This document shows positions 24,319-33,043 of a stretch of DNA of 58,507 nucleotides, piece after piece. The first letter of the stretch is position 1, and the number at the start of each line of letters is the position of its first letter. Position numbers and translations under genes: made by a program. Below the pieces are notes generated by a model that saw only the letters and a list, made by a program, of their open reading frames with translations, was not told the DNA's origin and searched no databases. The stretch covers positions 1 through 58,507 of the forward strand of contig JAAWEL010000074.1 in NCBI GenBank assembly GCA_022794255.1, written 5' to 3'. This stretch comes from Lachnospiraceae bacterium (GTDB taxonomy: Bacteria > Bacillota > Clostridia > Lachnospirales > Lachnospiraceae).

Positions 24319-25920
24319 ATGCGTATAGTATTCAGTGGCGCAGCCCACGAAGTAACCGGAAGCTGTCATTATCTGCAGGCTGGTGAGACCCACCTTCTCA
24401 TTGACTGCGGTATGGAACAAGGTTTTAATATTTACGAAAATGTAGAACCCCCTGTTCCCTGGTCCCAGATCGACTATGTGCTTTTGACCCATGCTCACAT
24501 TGACCATGCCGGAATGCTTCCCTATATCTATGCCCGAGGCTTCTCCGGCAGTGTGATGGCCACAACAGCCACCTGCGATCTGTGTAATATTCTGTTAAAG
24601 GACAGTGCCCACATTCAGGAGATGGAGGCTGAGTGGAAGAACCGCAAGTCTCGCAGGGCCGGTGGAGAAGAAATAAAGCCTCTCTACGAAATGAATGATG
24701 CTTTGGGCGTATTAGAACACTTTGTCCCCAACAGCTATGGGGATTTGATAAAGCTCAATGACAATGTGACGATCTGCTTTACTGATATTGGCCATCTTTT
24801 AGGCTCTGCATCTATTGAGATCTGGCTGAAGGAGGGAGAGATTGAGAAAAAGATTGTATTTTCCGGAGACATTGGAAACAAAAATAAACCATTAATCCGC
24901 GATCCATCCTACACCCTTGCTGCTGATTATGCAGTCATGGAGTCCACCTACGGCAACCGGCTTCACCAGAAAGGAAAGGATCATATATCCGAGCTGGTCC
25001 GCATTGTCCAGGAAACCCTGGACCGGGGCGGCAATGTGGTGATTCCTGCTTTTGCCGTGGGCAGAACCCAGGAGCTTTTATATTATTTCCGCCATATTAA
25101 GACCCAGCGCCTGATCCGCGGCCACGAAAATTTTGAAGTGTATGTAGACAGCCCTTTAGCTGTGGAAGCTACTCACATATTTAAGCAGAATCAAATAGAA
25201 TGTTACGATAAGGAGACAAGAGAGTTGGTGCGTATGGGAATCAACCCGATTTCCTTCCCCGGACTTAAGCTTTCCATCAGCAGTGAAGAATCCAAAAATA
25301 TCAACTTTGATCCCAGTCCCAAGGTGATCATCTCAGCCTCTGGCATGTGTGATGCCGGAAGAATCCGCCACCATCTAAAACATAATTTGTGGAGGCGGGA
25401 ATGTACGGTTATCTTTGCCGGATATCAGGCGGAGGGCACCTTAGGGCGCAGTCTGACAGATGGAAACCGGACCGTCAAGCTCTTTGGCGAAACCATTGAT
25501 GTGGAAGCACATATTGAGACTCTTCATGACATCAGCGGCCATGCTGACCGGGACGGGCTTTTGGAATGGGTGGAAAATTTTGAAAAACGGCCAGACCAGA
25601 TTTTTGTGGTCCATGGAAGTGATGATGTATGCGACCAATTTGCTGAGCTTGTAACAGAGCGGACAGGCGTTCCGGCCAAAGCTCCCTTTAGCGGTGCAGA
25701 GTATGATTTGATTGCCGGGGAGTGGGTTAAAGAGACTGTGGGTGTACCCATTACTACTAAGAGCACTGCTGCCAGGAAGTCCAGGGGCATCTTTGCCCGT
25801 CTTCTTGCCGCCGGCGAGCGCCTGATGGCAGTGATTGCCCGAAATGAAGGCGGTACAAACAAGGATTTAGCCAAATTTGCCGACCAGATCAATTCTCTGT
25901 GCGACAAATGGGACAGATAA
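24319..25920 (+). CDS. MBL-fold beta-CASP RNA/nucleic-acid hydrolase
   Basis: A 533-residue metallo-beta-lactamase-fold protein of the Ysh1/CPSF73-like group. Metal ligands are HAHIDHAG (H58, H60, D62, H63), GHLLGSAS (about 157) and VFSGDIGNK (about 177). The beta-CASP motifs include the ASGMCDAGRIRHH block and SGHADRDGL near residue 408. An extra 80 or so residues follow the catalytic core. Bacterial members are putative exo- or endoribonucleases. GAGGAGG precedes the ATG. The 119 bases after spoIVA hold no obvious promoter. rnhA follows at 20 bases, so two nucleic-acid hydrolases are probably made together. Confidence 0.87.
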   Translation: MRIVFSGAAHEVTGSCHYLQAGETHLLIDCGMEQGFNIYENVEPPVPWSQIDYVLLTHAHIDHAGMLPYIYARGFSGSVMATTATCDLCNILLKDSAHIQEMEAEWKNRKSRRAGGEEIKPLYEMNDALGVLEHFVPNSYGDLIKLNDNVTICFTDIGHLLGSASIEIWLKEGEIEKKIVFSGDIGNKNKPLIRDPSYTLAADYAVMESTYGNRLHQKGKDHISELVRIVQETLDRGGNVVIPAFAVGRTQELLYYFRHIKTQRLIRGHENFEVYVDSPLAVEATHIFKQNQIECYDKETRELVRMGINPISFPGLKLSISSEESKNINFDPSPKVIISASGMCDAGRIRHHLKHNLWRRECTVIFAGYQAEGTLGRSLTDGNRTVKLFGETIDVEAHIETLHDISGHADRDGLLEWVENFEKRPDQIFVVHGSDDVCDQFAELVTERTGVPAKAPFSGAEYDLIAGEWVKETVGVPITTKSTAARKSRGIFARLLAAGERLMAVIARNEGGTNKDLAKFADQINSLCDKWDR

Positions 25921-25939
25921 TGAAGGAGATTCCGATTTT

Positions 25940-26425
25940 ATGACCAAGGTTCAGATATATACAGATGGATCCGCCAGGGGGAATCCCAATGGACCAGGAG
26001 GCTATGGAGCAGTGCTTCAGTTTATGGACAGCAAGGGACAGCTTCATGAGAAGATCCTCTCTGCTGGTTACAAAAAGACCACCAACAACCGGATGGAGCT
26101 GATGGCGGCTATTGTGGGTTTAGAAGCGCTCAACCGTCCCTGTCAGGTTGAGCTCTATTCCGATTCTAAATACCTGACCGATGCCTTTAACCAGCATTGG
26201 ATCGAAAGCTGGGTGGCAAACAACTGGAAACGGGGTAAAAGCGGAACTGTAAAAAATGTTGATCTGTGGGAGCGGCTTTTGGATGCCAAAGCTCCCCACC
26301 AGGTGAATTTTATCTGGGTCAAGGGACATGCAGGCCATCCACAGAATGAACGCTGTGACAAGCTGGCCACCTCGGCGGCTGATGGAGAGATTCTTCTTGT
26401 GGATGACGGTGTGGAATGTTTGTAA
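25940..26425 (+). CDS. rnhA: Ribonuclease HI
   Basis: A 161-residue RNase H1, which degrades RNA in RNA-DNA hybrids. The catalytic residues are visible as the D of IYTDGSARGNPNGPGG (about residue 9), the E of NNRMELMA (about 48), the D of YSDSKYL (about 70) and the late D of NERCD (about 139). I chose the ATG at 25940 with AAGGAG upstream; the in-frame start at 25877 lies inside the previous gene. No N-terminal hybrid-binding domain is present. A strong terminator follows. Confidence 0.96.
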   Translation: MTKVQIYTDGSARGNPNGPGGYGAVLQFMDSKGQLHEKILSAGYKKTTNNRMELMAAIVGLEALNRPCQVELYSDSKYLTDAFNQHWIESWVANNWKRGKSGTVKNVDLWERLLDAKAPHQVNFIWVKGHAGHPQNERCDKLATSAADGEILLVDDGVECL

Positions 26426-26442
26426 TGATTAATAACCCGTAT

Positions 26443-26500
26443 AAAACACTCTTTTTGTCAGGAATTATCCAAATCAAATTCCTGGAACAGGAGTGTTTTT
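26443..26500 (+). terminator. Long intrinsic terminator after rnhA
   Basis: An outer 9-bp stem, AAAACACTC (26443-26451) with GAGTGTTTT (26491-26499), encloses an 8-bp stem CAGGAATT (26459-26466) with AATTCCTG (26477-26484). It runs into a T-tract. The 166 bases from here to the next gene hold no convincing promoter. Confidence 0.85.
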
Positions 26501-26666
26501 GCGTTTCTAAGGCTGAAACATGTTCTTAATTCGTTACAGTTCTCTTACAAATATTTACTTCTTTTATCCTCTGGTTCCTTTTCATGGAAGATTGTGTTAT
26601 GGTATAGCTAAGATATTGTTGCAAGACTTCAATTTACCGGAAAAGATTAAAGGCGGGATGGATGAT

Positions 26667-27446
26667 ATGAAACCAAGGGGAACCTGGATTGCTATTTGCA
26701 TGATTGTTGCTGTCGGTCTCTTTTCAACTGATTATGTGAAAAAAAAGACAGAAGGAAACGCTGAGATGACAATTACAGCTTCTGCATCTTTCTCTGATTT
26801 GCCAGAGAGGATTCCAGAATATGCAGAATCAGAAGAGGAATCAGAAAAAAACGGAGATGTCGATGGAACATCTGTTCCTATTCCTTTTTCCGCAATGGAT
26901 GAAACCGGAGCGATGGGTCTTAACACCTCCGCAGAGAAAGATGTAAAAAGGCAAGAAAATAACCAGCTCTTCGTCCGAAGTGAAGCTGCTTCCCTGTCAG
27001 GCAATCACCACACAGAAAAGGAAGATTCTGTCATAAACCAGATGAAAAAGCTAGCAGAGGAAGATGTAAAAGAAAATCCGTCCCGGGTCCGTCTGCAAGA
27101 GCTGGATGATCAGATTGCCAGAAATTGTTCCCGTGAGCAGGATACAACAGCTATCTCCCGAAAGACCCGGGCAGAAAATGAGTGGGCACTGTGGGAGACT
27201 GAGCTGCAGCGAATTCTTAATATTCTAAAGGAAAATCTGGATACAGAAGAACAGGAGGCGCTTATGCAGCAGCAGAAGGAATGGATGCGCAGCCGGGAGA
27301 ATCAAGCAGTGGATGCCTCCAAAAAACAATTAGGCAGCACCATGGAGGAGGTTAATTACAACCGTTCCCTGGCAGAACTTACCCGCGCCCGGGCTTATGA
27401 ACTGGCAGATTCCTATGCAGACATCCTTGCTGACCAGGAACAATAG
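26667..27446 (+). CDS. Membrane-anchored protein with C-terminal LprI/DUF1311-like domain
   Basis: A 259-residue protein with an N-terminal hydrophobic segment (about residues 6-20, WIAICMIVAVGLF) that is an uncleaved anchor or signal peptide. An acidic, low-complexity linker runs to about residue 130. The C-terminal helical domain (about 165-255) has the QQQKEWMRSRENQA pattern of the lysozyme-inhibitor LprI N-terminal family (DUF1311). It should be extracytoplasmic. An ATG at 26658 is an alternative start; neither has a good ribosome site. A lysozyme-related role is only suggested by the family name. Confidence 0.6.
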   Translation: MKPRGTWIAICMIVAVGLFSTDYVKKKTEGNAEMTITASASFSDLPERIPEYAESEEESEKNGDVDGTSVPIPFSAMDETGAMGLNTSAEKDVKRQENNQLFVRSEAASLSGNHHTEKEDSVINQMKKLAEEDVKENPSRVRLQELDDQIARNCSREQDTTAISRKTRAENEWALWETELQRILNILKENLDTEEQEALMQQQKEWMRSRENQAVDASKKQLGSTMEEVNYNRSLAELTRARAYELADSYADILADQEQ

Positions 27447-27488
27447 CATAAATGACAAAACAGATCGTGGAGAAAAGCAGAACCTTTC

Positions 27489-27517
27489 TTGAAATACCGT
27501 CCGGTCTTTGGTATAAT
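27489..27517 (+). promoter_or_regulatory. Strong extended -10 promoter for the large lipoprotein
   Basis: TTGAAA (27489-27494), 17 bases, TATAAT (27512-27517), with TGG directly before the -10. Transcription would begin near 27524, about 38 bases before the ATG. Confidence 0.78.
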
Positions 27518-27561
27518 TTTTAGATATAACTATATCACATGATACCAAAGGAGAGAGGATT

Positions 27562-29322
27562 ATGAAAAAAAGAGCATGGATTCTTCTGAGCATCCTGGTA
27601 CTTGTCTGCTTAACTGCATGCGGCCAGAAGAAAACTCCTGCAGAATCCAGATGGGATGCTGCGAGAAAGGCAGAGGATACTGCCACCTATGTAAAAGAGC
27701 ACAGAGAAGAATTAGATGACCTGAAAGCAGAGGCAGAATCTGCAGAAACACTGGGACAGCAATTCAAGGCAGTGGCCCTTCTTTGCATGGCAGAATATCA
27801 GGACAATCTTTCCTCCGGTGAGGATGCCAATCTTACCGGATGGGTGAATCATGATGTGTTTCAGTTTGATTATCCCAATACCTCTGCCTATGCAGATCAG
27901 TATTTTGCCAATATCACCAAAGATGAGGCAGCCTTCTGGGAGTCATTAAAAGATGCTTATTATCCTTATGATTATTTCCTTCCCATGTTTGCTGCCACAA
28001 AGAATCTGAATGGGGAGATTGTGACCAGGCTTTTAAATGAAACCGCTCTGGAAGGTACTTGTAAGACAGAGCTGGAAGAAGCCATTGAGGCCTGGGTTGA
28101 GAACAGACCAGGACAGATTGTGGCCTCAGGGGATCAGCTAATGGAGATGGGATATTTTGATGACTGGTCTGCCCACGAATGGACAGGAACCTATCTTTCC
28201 AACAGCACGGATCTGTATCGGATCCGAACGAATACAGCAGAGGATGGGCTGACCTATATTCGCTATATACGAGACTTTATGCTTCCCGAAATGGAAGGAA
28301 AGATCGGCAGAGACTATTATTGTAAAACATCGGAAATTACCGGGGAGGAGTATTATTCCACGCAGCTGGCAGTTTCTATTGGAGAAGAGCTGCAGCTGGC
28401 AGAACCCACAGAGGAAAATCTTCCTGAAACCATAGAGCTGGAAGGGAAAAAGGTTGCTGCATTCTATCACAACCCCACCGCAGGCGATGATGTGAATGCC
28501 CCTCCATCCTGGCAGATTCTGGGCGATTTTATTATGGGACTTCCAGAGGAAGAGATTCCGGCAACACTGGCTGAGGCAGATTATTACCTTGTCCTGACCG
28601 CAGATCATCAGTTTGGCAATTACTATCAGAGCCAGACCGGGAAGCCTCTGGATATACAGGCAGTCTATTCCATCACATCCTTGGATCTGTATGATGCGGC
28701 CACAGGCGTTTTTCTCCGCCATATAGGAAAGGTGATGGAGAATCCCTCTAATACGATTGTCAGGAATATGGATAGGAAAGGCGCCCAGTATCCGGAGCTG
28801 ACAAAAGCAGATGTTCTTTCCTACATTTATCACAATATCAATGATCCGGACAGCTACCAGGTATTGCTTGATCATACCAGTGATTTGGAACCATTGCAGA
28901 CAGGTGGTACCGGCCTTTTAGGGCCCTGGGAGATTACTATGAATTCTTATGAGATAGTAAAATCCTTTGATGACAATTATTACACCTATTCCGCCAGTGA
29001 TGGCTGCCAGATTGTGCGGGGATATTTTACCGTTACAAACAGAGGATTTCAAAAGGACAGCTTCCTTGCCGGTGATCTTCATCTGACCTCGGATTATGCA
29101 ATGTTTGCAGGTATCACGGACGAGAGCGAGGAGAATTATTATCCGTTGACAGATGCCATGACATACAGTGCATGTCTGAATGGCAAATCCTTTGAGATCG
29201 GGGAAACAAAAGAAGGGGAAGTGCTCTTTGAAGTTCCAGATGAGGCAATTGGTGGTGAAACCCCCTTATACATAAGCTTTAGCCTGGGGAATCAGATGCT
29301 TTTGTATTCATTTGGCGAATAA
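27562..29322 (+). CDS. Large lipoprotein of unknown function
   Basis: A 586-residue predicted lipoprotein. The signal peptide ends in lipobox LTAC with Cys at about residue 20. The mature protein is acidic and rich in Tyr, Thr and Glu, with no motif I recognise. The last 130 residues (from about 455) look like a beta-rich domain (QIVRGYFTVTNRGFQKDS...), similar in feel to DUF4352/immunoglobulin-like domains of clostridial lipoproteins. AAGGAGAGAGG precedes the ATG. It has its own promoter and seems to be monocistronic. No function can be assigned. Confidence 0.75.
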   Translation: MKKRAWILLSILVLVCLTACGQKKTPAESRWDAARKAEDTATYVKEHREELDDLKAEAESAETLGQQFKAVALLCMAEYQDNLSSGEDANLTGWVNHDVFQFDYPNTSAYADQYFANITKDEAAFWESLKDAYYPYDYFLPMFAATKNLNGEIVTRLLNETALEGTCKTELEEAIEAWVENRPGQIVASGDQLMEMGYFDDWSAHEWTGTYLSNSTDLYRIRTNTAEDGLTYIRYIRDFMLPEMEGKIGRDYYCKTSEITGEEYYSTQLAVSIGEELQLAEPTEENLPETIELEGKKVAAFYHNPTAGDDVNAPPSWQILGDFIMGLPEEEIPATLAEADYYLVLTADHQFGNYYQSQTGKPLDIQAVYSITSLDLYDAATGVFLRHIGKVMENPSNTIVRNMDRKGAQYPELTKADVLSYIYHNINDPDSYQVLLDHTSDLEPLQTGGTGLLGPWEITMNSYEIVKSFDDNYYTYSASDGCQIVRGYFTVTNRGFQKDSFLAGDLHLTSDYAMFAGITDESEENYYPLTDAMTYSACLNGKSFEIGETKEGEVLFEVPDEAIGGETPLYISFSLGNQMLLYSFGE

Positions 29323-29391
29323 AAGAGGCGGCCTTGACGACAGGCGTTTGAAAAAGGCTGAGAAAAAAATCCTCCTGAGGAAAAAGGCGCC

Positions 29392-29420
29392 TTGCTAAAT
29401 GCCATTTCCTATGATAAGAT
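29392..29420 (+). promoter_or_regulatory. Extended -10 promoter upstream of the small ORF and alaS
   Basis: TTGCTA (29392-29397), 17 bases, TAAGAT (29415-29420), with TGA directly before the -10. It would transcribe the 48-codon gene and probably alaS. No T-box stem or specifier loop is visible in the short leader. Confidence 0.55.
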
Positions 29421-29466
29421 AAGAGGATGGAAAAAATGATATTCAAAAATGGAGGTGCGACCAATT

Positions 29467-29613
29467 ATGGCACAAATAGGAATAAGCTTTCTTGGCTACA
29501 CATTTAAGGCGCTGGTTTTTGCGGTGCTTGCCTATGCAGGGATTATCTGCGGCAAAAAATTCAGAGATAAAAAAGATGCCGAAAAGGCTGGGGTCAGCCA
29601 GAAAGGCAAATAA
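29467..29613 (+). CDS. Small single-pass membrane protein upstream of alaS
   Basis: A 48-residue ORF starting at an ATG with a near-perfect GGAGGTG site 10 bases upstream. A hydrophobic segment (about residues 15-28, ALVFAVLAYAGIIC) is followed by a basic stretch (GKKFRDKKDAEK), the topology of a single-pass membrane protein with a cytoplasmic basic tail. Its stop is 17 bases before alaS. The strong ribosome site, promoter and charge pattern argue that it is real. I do not recognise a characterised family. Confidence 0.72.
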   Translation: MAQIGISFLGYTFKALVFAVLAYAGIICGKKFRDKKDAEKAGVSQKGK

Positions 29614-29630
29614 TACGGAGGACATAAGAC

Positions 29631-32273
29631 GTGAAGAAGTACGGCGTAAATGAACTGAGAAAAATGTTTCTGGAATTTTTTGAGAGCAAGGGCCATTTGG
29701 CGATGAAGAGCTTTTCTTTGGTTCCTCACAATGACAACAGTCTGCTGCTTATCAACTCCGGTATGGCGCCTTTAAAACCCTATTTTACAGGGCAGGAGAT
29801 CCCGCCAAGAACCCGGGTGACAACCTGTCAGAAGTGTATCCGGACCGGAGATATTGAGAATATCGGAAAGACCGCACGGCATGGGACATTTTTTGAAATG
29901 CTGGGCAATTTTTCATTTGGTGATTACTTTAAGGATGAAGCAATCCACTGGTCTTGGGAGTTTCTGACGGAAGTGGTGGGGCTTAATCCGGATCGTCTGT
30001 ATCCCTCCGTGTATTTAGAGGATGATGAGGCTTTTGATATCTGGAACAAAAAGATCGGTATTGCCAAGGAGCGGATTTTCCGCTTTGGAAAAGAGGACAA
30101 CTTTTGGGAACACGGCGCTGGTCCTTGTGGCCCCTGCTCAGAGATCTATTACGACCGGGGAGAAAAGTACGGCTGTGGGAAACCGGGCTGTACAGTAGGC
30201 TGTGAGTGTGACCGGTACATTGAGGTATGGAACAATGTGTTTACCCAGTTTGACAATGACGGCCATGGCAATTACACAGAGCTGATTCAAAAAAATATTG
30301 ATACAGGTATGGGACTGGAGCGTCTGGCTGTGGTGGTTCAGGATGTGGATTCCCTGTTTACTGTGGACACCAATAAAGCGCTGTTGGATGAGGTGTGTGC
30401 CATGGCTCACACCACCTATCAGGCAGATGAGAAAAAGGATGTATCCCTGCGGATCATTGCCGATCATGTAAAATCCTGCACGTTTATGATATCCGATGGC
30501 ATTATGCCTTCCAATGAGGGGCGGGGTTATGTGCTGCGCCGTCTTTTGCGCCGGGCTGCCCGTCACGGAAGACTCCTTGGGATCGAGGGCCGGTTTATGG
30601 CAGAACTTGCCCGGACCGTTATTTCTCTTTCTAAGGATGGATATCCGGAGCTGGAAGAAAAGAGTGCAATGATCCTTAAGGTACTTTCTGAGGAAGAAGA
30701 GAAGTTTAACAGGACCATTGATCAGGGACTTTCCATTCTGGAATATATGGAAGCAGAGATGGAAAAACAGGGTGAAAAACTCCTCTCTGGTGCCAATGCC
30801 TTTAAACTGTATGATACTTATGGCTTTCCTCTGGATCTGACGGTGGAAATCCTGGAAGAAAAAGGTATGGCTGTGGATGAGGAAGGCTTTCAGGATGCCA
30901 TGAAAGAGCAGAGAGAGAAGGCCCGAAAAGCCCGCAAGACCACCAATTACATGGGCGCTGATGTGACAGTCTATCAATCCATTCCCGCTGATATTACCAG
31001 TACCTTTGTGGGATATGATCGTCTGACGCATGAGTCAGCCATCACGGTCCTTACCACAGAGGCTGAGTTGGTGGAGGCCCTGACAGACGGACAAAGTGGA
31101 ACGATTCTTGTGGAGGAAACTCCCTTTTATGGCACCATGGGCGGACAGACTGGCGATACAGGTGTGATTGAGAATGCCAATGGAAGCTTTCTTGTGGAGG
31201 ACACGATCCACCTCCAGGGCGGAAAGATCGGCCATGTGGGAAAGATGGTGTCCGGAATGTTTGCCACAGGCGAAAAAGTGGTCTTAAAGGTGAGCACTCA
31301 AAGCCGCCAGGCAACAGAAAAAAACCACAGTGCCACCCATCTGCTTCAAAAGGCTCTGCGGCTTGTTTTGGGAGAGCATGTGGAGCAGGCCGGTTCTCTG
31401 GTTACGCCAGATCGTTTGCGGTTTGATTTTACTCACTTTTCCGCAATGACTCAGGAAGAGATCCGCAAGGTGGAAGAGTTGGTAAACAAAGAAATTCAGG
31501 AAAATCTGGATGTTATCACACAGGAGATGAGTCTGGATGAGGCGAAAAAAACCGGCGCTATGGCGCTTTTTGGGGAAAAATATGGTGAAACGGTACGTGT
31601 GGTCAAGATGGGCTCTTTCTCCACAGAGCTTTGCGGTGGTACTCACGTGGGCAATACTGGCCAGATTCATGCATTTAAGATCCTTTCCGAGGCAGGAATC
31701 GCTGCCAATGTCCGCAGAATCGAGGCATTGACCGGTGATGGTCTGATGTACTATTATCAAAAGGCTGAGGAGGATTTACATCAGGCCGCTAAAAGCGCTA
31801 AGTGTACTCCCGGAGAGCTTAAGACCAGGATTGAGGCAATGGCAGAGGAGCTTCACGCCCTTCACGCAGAAAATGAAAAACTGAAAGCCCGCCTTGCCAA
31901 GGATTCTCTTGGTGATGTGATGAACCGGGTCAGAGAGATTGGTGAGGTCAAGGTTTTGGCCGCCAAGGTCAGCGATGCAGATATGAATGGGCTGCGAAAT
32001 CTGGGCGATCAGCTTAAAGATAAGCTGGGCGAGGGTGTGATTGTGCTGGCATCCGTGTTGGACGGCAAGGTCAATCTGATGGCTACCGCTACGGATGGAG
32101 CGCAAAAAAAAGGAGCCCACGCAGGAAATCTGATCAAAGCCATTGCCGGTCTTGTAGGCGGAGGCGGAGGCGGTCGTCCCAATATGGCCCAGGCAGGCGG
32201 AAAGAATCCGGCCGGAGTGGATGCTGCTTTAGAGCAGGTATATAATACAGTGGCTCAGCAGATCCAGTCATAG
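29631..32273 (+). CDS. alaS: Alanyl-tRNA synthetase
   Basis: An 880-residue class II synthetase, full length. The aminoacylation domain begins with the ELRKMFLEFFESKGH motif. Motif 2 and 3 regions (RTGDIENIGKTARHGTFFEMLGN; GMGLERL near residue 225) are seen. The editing domain has NHSATHLLQKAL (about 563-574) and CGGTHV (about 665-670). A coiled region and the glycine-rich C-Ala domain (GLVGGGGGGRPNMAQAGG) end the protein. It starts at GTG with CGGAGG upstream. No terminator is obvious after it; the rpsU promoter follows at 90 bases. Confidence 0.98.
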   Translation: MKKYGVNELRKMFLEFFESKGHLAMKSFSLVPHNDNSLLLINSGMAPLKPYFTGQEIPPRTRVTTCQKCIRTGDIENIGKTARHGTFFEMLGNFSFGDYFKDEAIHWSWEFLTEVVGLNPDRLYPSVYLEDDEAFDIWNKKIGIAKERIFRFGKEDNFWEHGAGPCGPCSEIYYDRGEKYGCGKPGCTVGCECDRYIEVWNNVFTQFDNDGHGNYTELIQKNIDTGMGLERLAVVVQDVDSLFTVDTNKALLDEVCAMAHTTYQADEKKDVSLRIIADHVKSCTFMISDGIMPSNEGRGYVLRRLLRRAARHGRLLGIEGRFMAELARTVISLSKDGYPELEEKSAMILKVLSEEEEKFNRTIDQGLSILEYMEAEMEKQGEKLLSGANAFKLYDTYGFPLDLTVEILEEKGMAVDEEGFQDAMKEQREKARKARKTTNYMGADVTVYQSIPADITSTFVGYDRLTHESAITVLTTEAELVEALTDGQSGTILVEETPFYGTMGGQTGDTGVIENANGSFLVEDTIHLQGGKIGHVGKMVSGMFATGEKVVLKVSTQSRQATEKNHSATHLLQKALRLVLGEHVEQAGSLVTPDRLRFDFTHFSAMTQEEIRKVEELVNKEIQENLDVITQEMSLDEAKKTGAMALFGEKYGETVRVVKMGSFSTELCGGTHVGNTGQIHAFKILSEAGIAANVRRIEALTGDGLMYYYQKAEEDLHQAAKSAKCTPGELKTRIEAMAEELHALHAENEKLKARLAKDSLGDVMNRVREIGEVKVLAAKVSDADMNGLRNLGDQLKDKLGEGVIVLASVLDGKVNLMATATDGAQKKGAHAGNLIKAIAGLVGGGGGGRPNMAQAGGKNPAGVDAALEQVYNTVAQQIQS

Positions 32274-32360
32274 ACTTTACAGAAATGAAGGAACGGGGCT
32301 GCGCAAATTGTCGTACAAGAGAGCAGTAACACAAAAATCCCCAGGTTTTGCAAAAAATAG

Positions 32361-32388
32361 TTGACGAATAGAGAATTTATGTTATAAT
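32361..32388 (+). promoter_or_regulatory. Strong extended -10 promoter for rpsU
   Basis: TTGACG (32361-32366), 16 bases, TATAAT (32383-32388), with TGT directly before the -10. Transcription would begin near 32395, giving a leader of about 70 bases. The space from the alaS stop to here holds nothing else I can recognise. Confidence 0.78.
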
Positions 32389-32464
32389 TTAAGCAGTGCG
32401 AAAAAATACCCAAACAGTTGTATTATGCACAAGTACACAACTGGAGGGAGGTCAGGTGTGAGCG

Positions 32465-32641
32465 ATGTCGAACGTAATCGTTAAAGAAAACGAAAGCTTG
32501 GACAGTGCATTGCGCAGATTCAAAAGAAACTGTGCAAAGGCAGGTATCCAGCAAGAGATTCGTAAAAGAGAACATTACGAGAAACCCAGCGTCAGACGTA
32601 AGAAAAAGTCTGAAGCCGCAAGAAAACGTAAATTTAATTAA
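32465..32641 (+). CDS. rpsU: 30S ribosomal protein S21
   Basis: A 58-residue S21 in its typical form: [21 protein letters not shown], then a basic C-terminus ([17 protein letters not shown]). S21 binds near the anti-Shine-Dalgarno region of 16S rRNA and aids initiation. AGGTG lies 6 bases before the ATG, with GGGAGG farther upstream. It has its own promoter and a strong terminator, so it is a single-gene unit. It is short but unmistakable. Confidence 0.96.
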   Translation: MSNVIVKENESLDSALRRFKRNCAKAGIQQEIRKREHYEKPSVRRKKKSEAARKRKFN

Positions 32642-32653
32642 ACGTTTCCAAAT

Positions 32654-32681
32654 CCCCAGTCATAGGACTGGGGGTTTTTTC
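32654..32681 (+). terminator. Intrinsic terminator after rpsU
   Basis: CCCCAGTC (32654-32661) pairs perfectly with GACTGGGG (32666-32673) around a 4-base ATAG loop and is followed by GTTTTTT. It is a strong terminator. Confidence 0.93.
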
Positions 32682-32709
32682 GTAGAATAGTAGTAATTCT
32701 TGGCATGGG

Positions 32710-32988
32710 ATGATATTTTTGTTTGAGCAGATGAAAATTGCGGCAGCCGACAATCTAAAGCTGCCAAAAGATGTGGTACTGGGAGAGGTTTTAATATCCT
32801 TTGTAGGGCGTACTAGTGTGATTGTTGAGAACTATCGGGGAATCTTGATCTATGATGACAAGACGGTGAAGCTGCAGGCAAGACATTGCAAGCTACAGTT
32901 TCACGGAAAAAGACTTCATATTGATTATTATAACCATGACGAAATGAAAATCAGCGGATGGATTCAGTCCATGGAATTTGGAGAGTAA
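32710..32988 (+). CDS. yqfC: Sporulation protein YqfC
   Basis: A 92-residue protein of the YabP/YqfC family, sporulation genes transcribed in the mother cell in Bacillus. It has the family's LKLPKDVVLGEVLISFVGRTSVIVENYRGI beginning (two blocks, about residues 16-45) and a beta-rich remainder. The ATG at 32710 gives the usual length but has a poor ribosome site; the ATG at 32731 is an alternative. It stands immediately before yqfD, the conserved order. No convincing promoter is visible. Confidence 0.85.
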   Translation: MIFLFEQMKIAAADNLKLPKDVVLGEVLISFVGRTSVIVENYRGILIYDDKTVKLQARHCKLQFHGKRLHIDYYNHDEMKISGWIQSMEFGE

Positions 32989-33043
32989 AATTCTGTGCCT
33001 GGTAATGTAGCTGGAATCGTAAAAAGAAGCGGGAGGGAAGAGT

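Noticed and set aside
28138-28875. 245-codon antisense open frame inside the large lipoprotein gene
   Set aside because: The + strand frame has a signal peptide, promoter and ribosome site; the antisense frame has none of these.
29323-29466. Possible T-box or riboswitch before the 48-codon gene and alaS
   Set aside because: The leader after the promoter is under 50 bases, with no long stem, specifier loop or antiterminator.
30138-31031. Long antisense open frame within alaS
   Set aside because: It is wholly inside a certain gene, has no ribosome site and no recognisable domain; such frames arise from codon bias on the opposite strand.
32681-32712. sigma-E-like site (CATGGGAT) before yqfC
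   Set aside because: The -35 match is poor and the -10 would overlap the preferred start codon; too weak to list as a feature.
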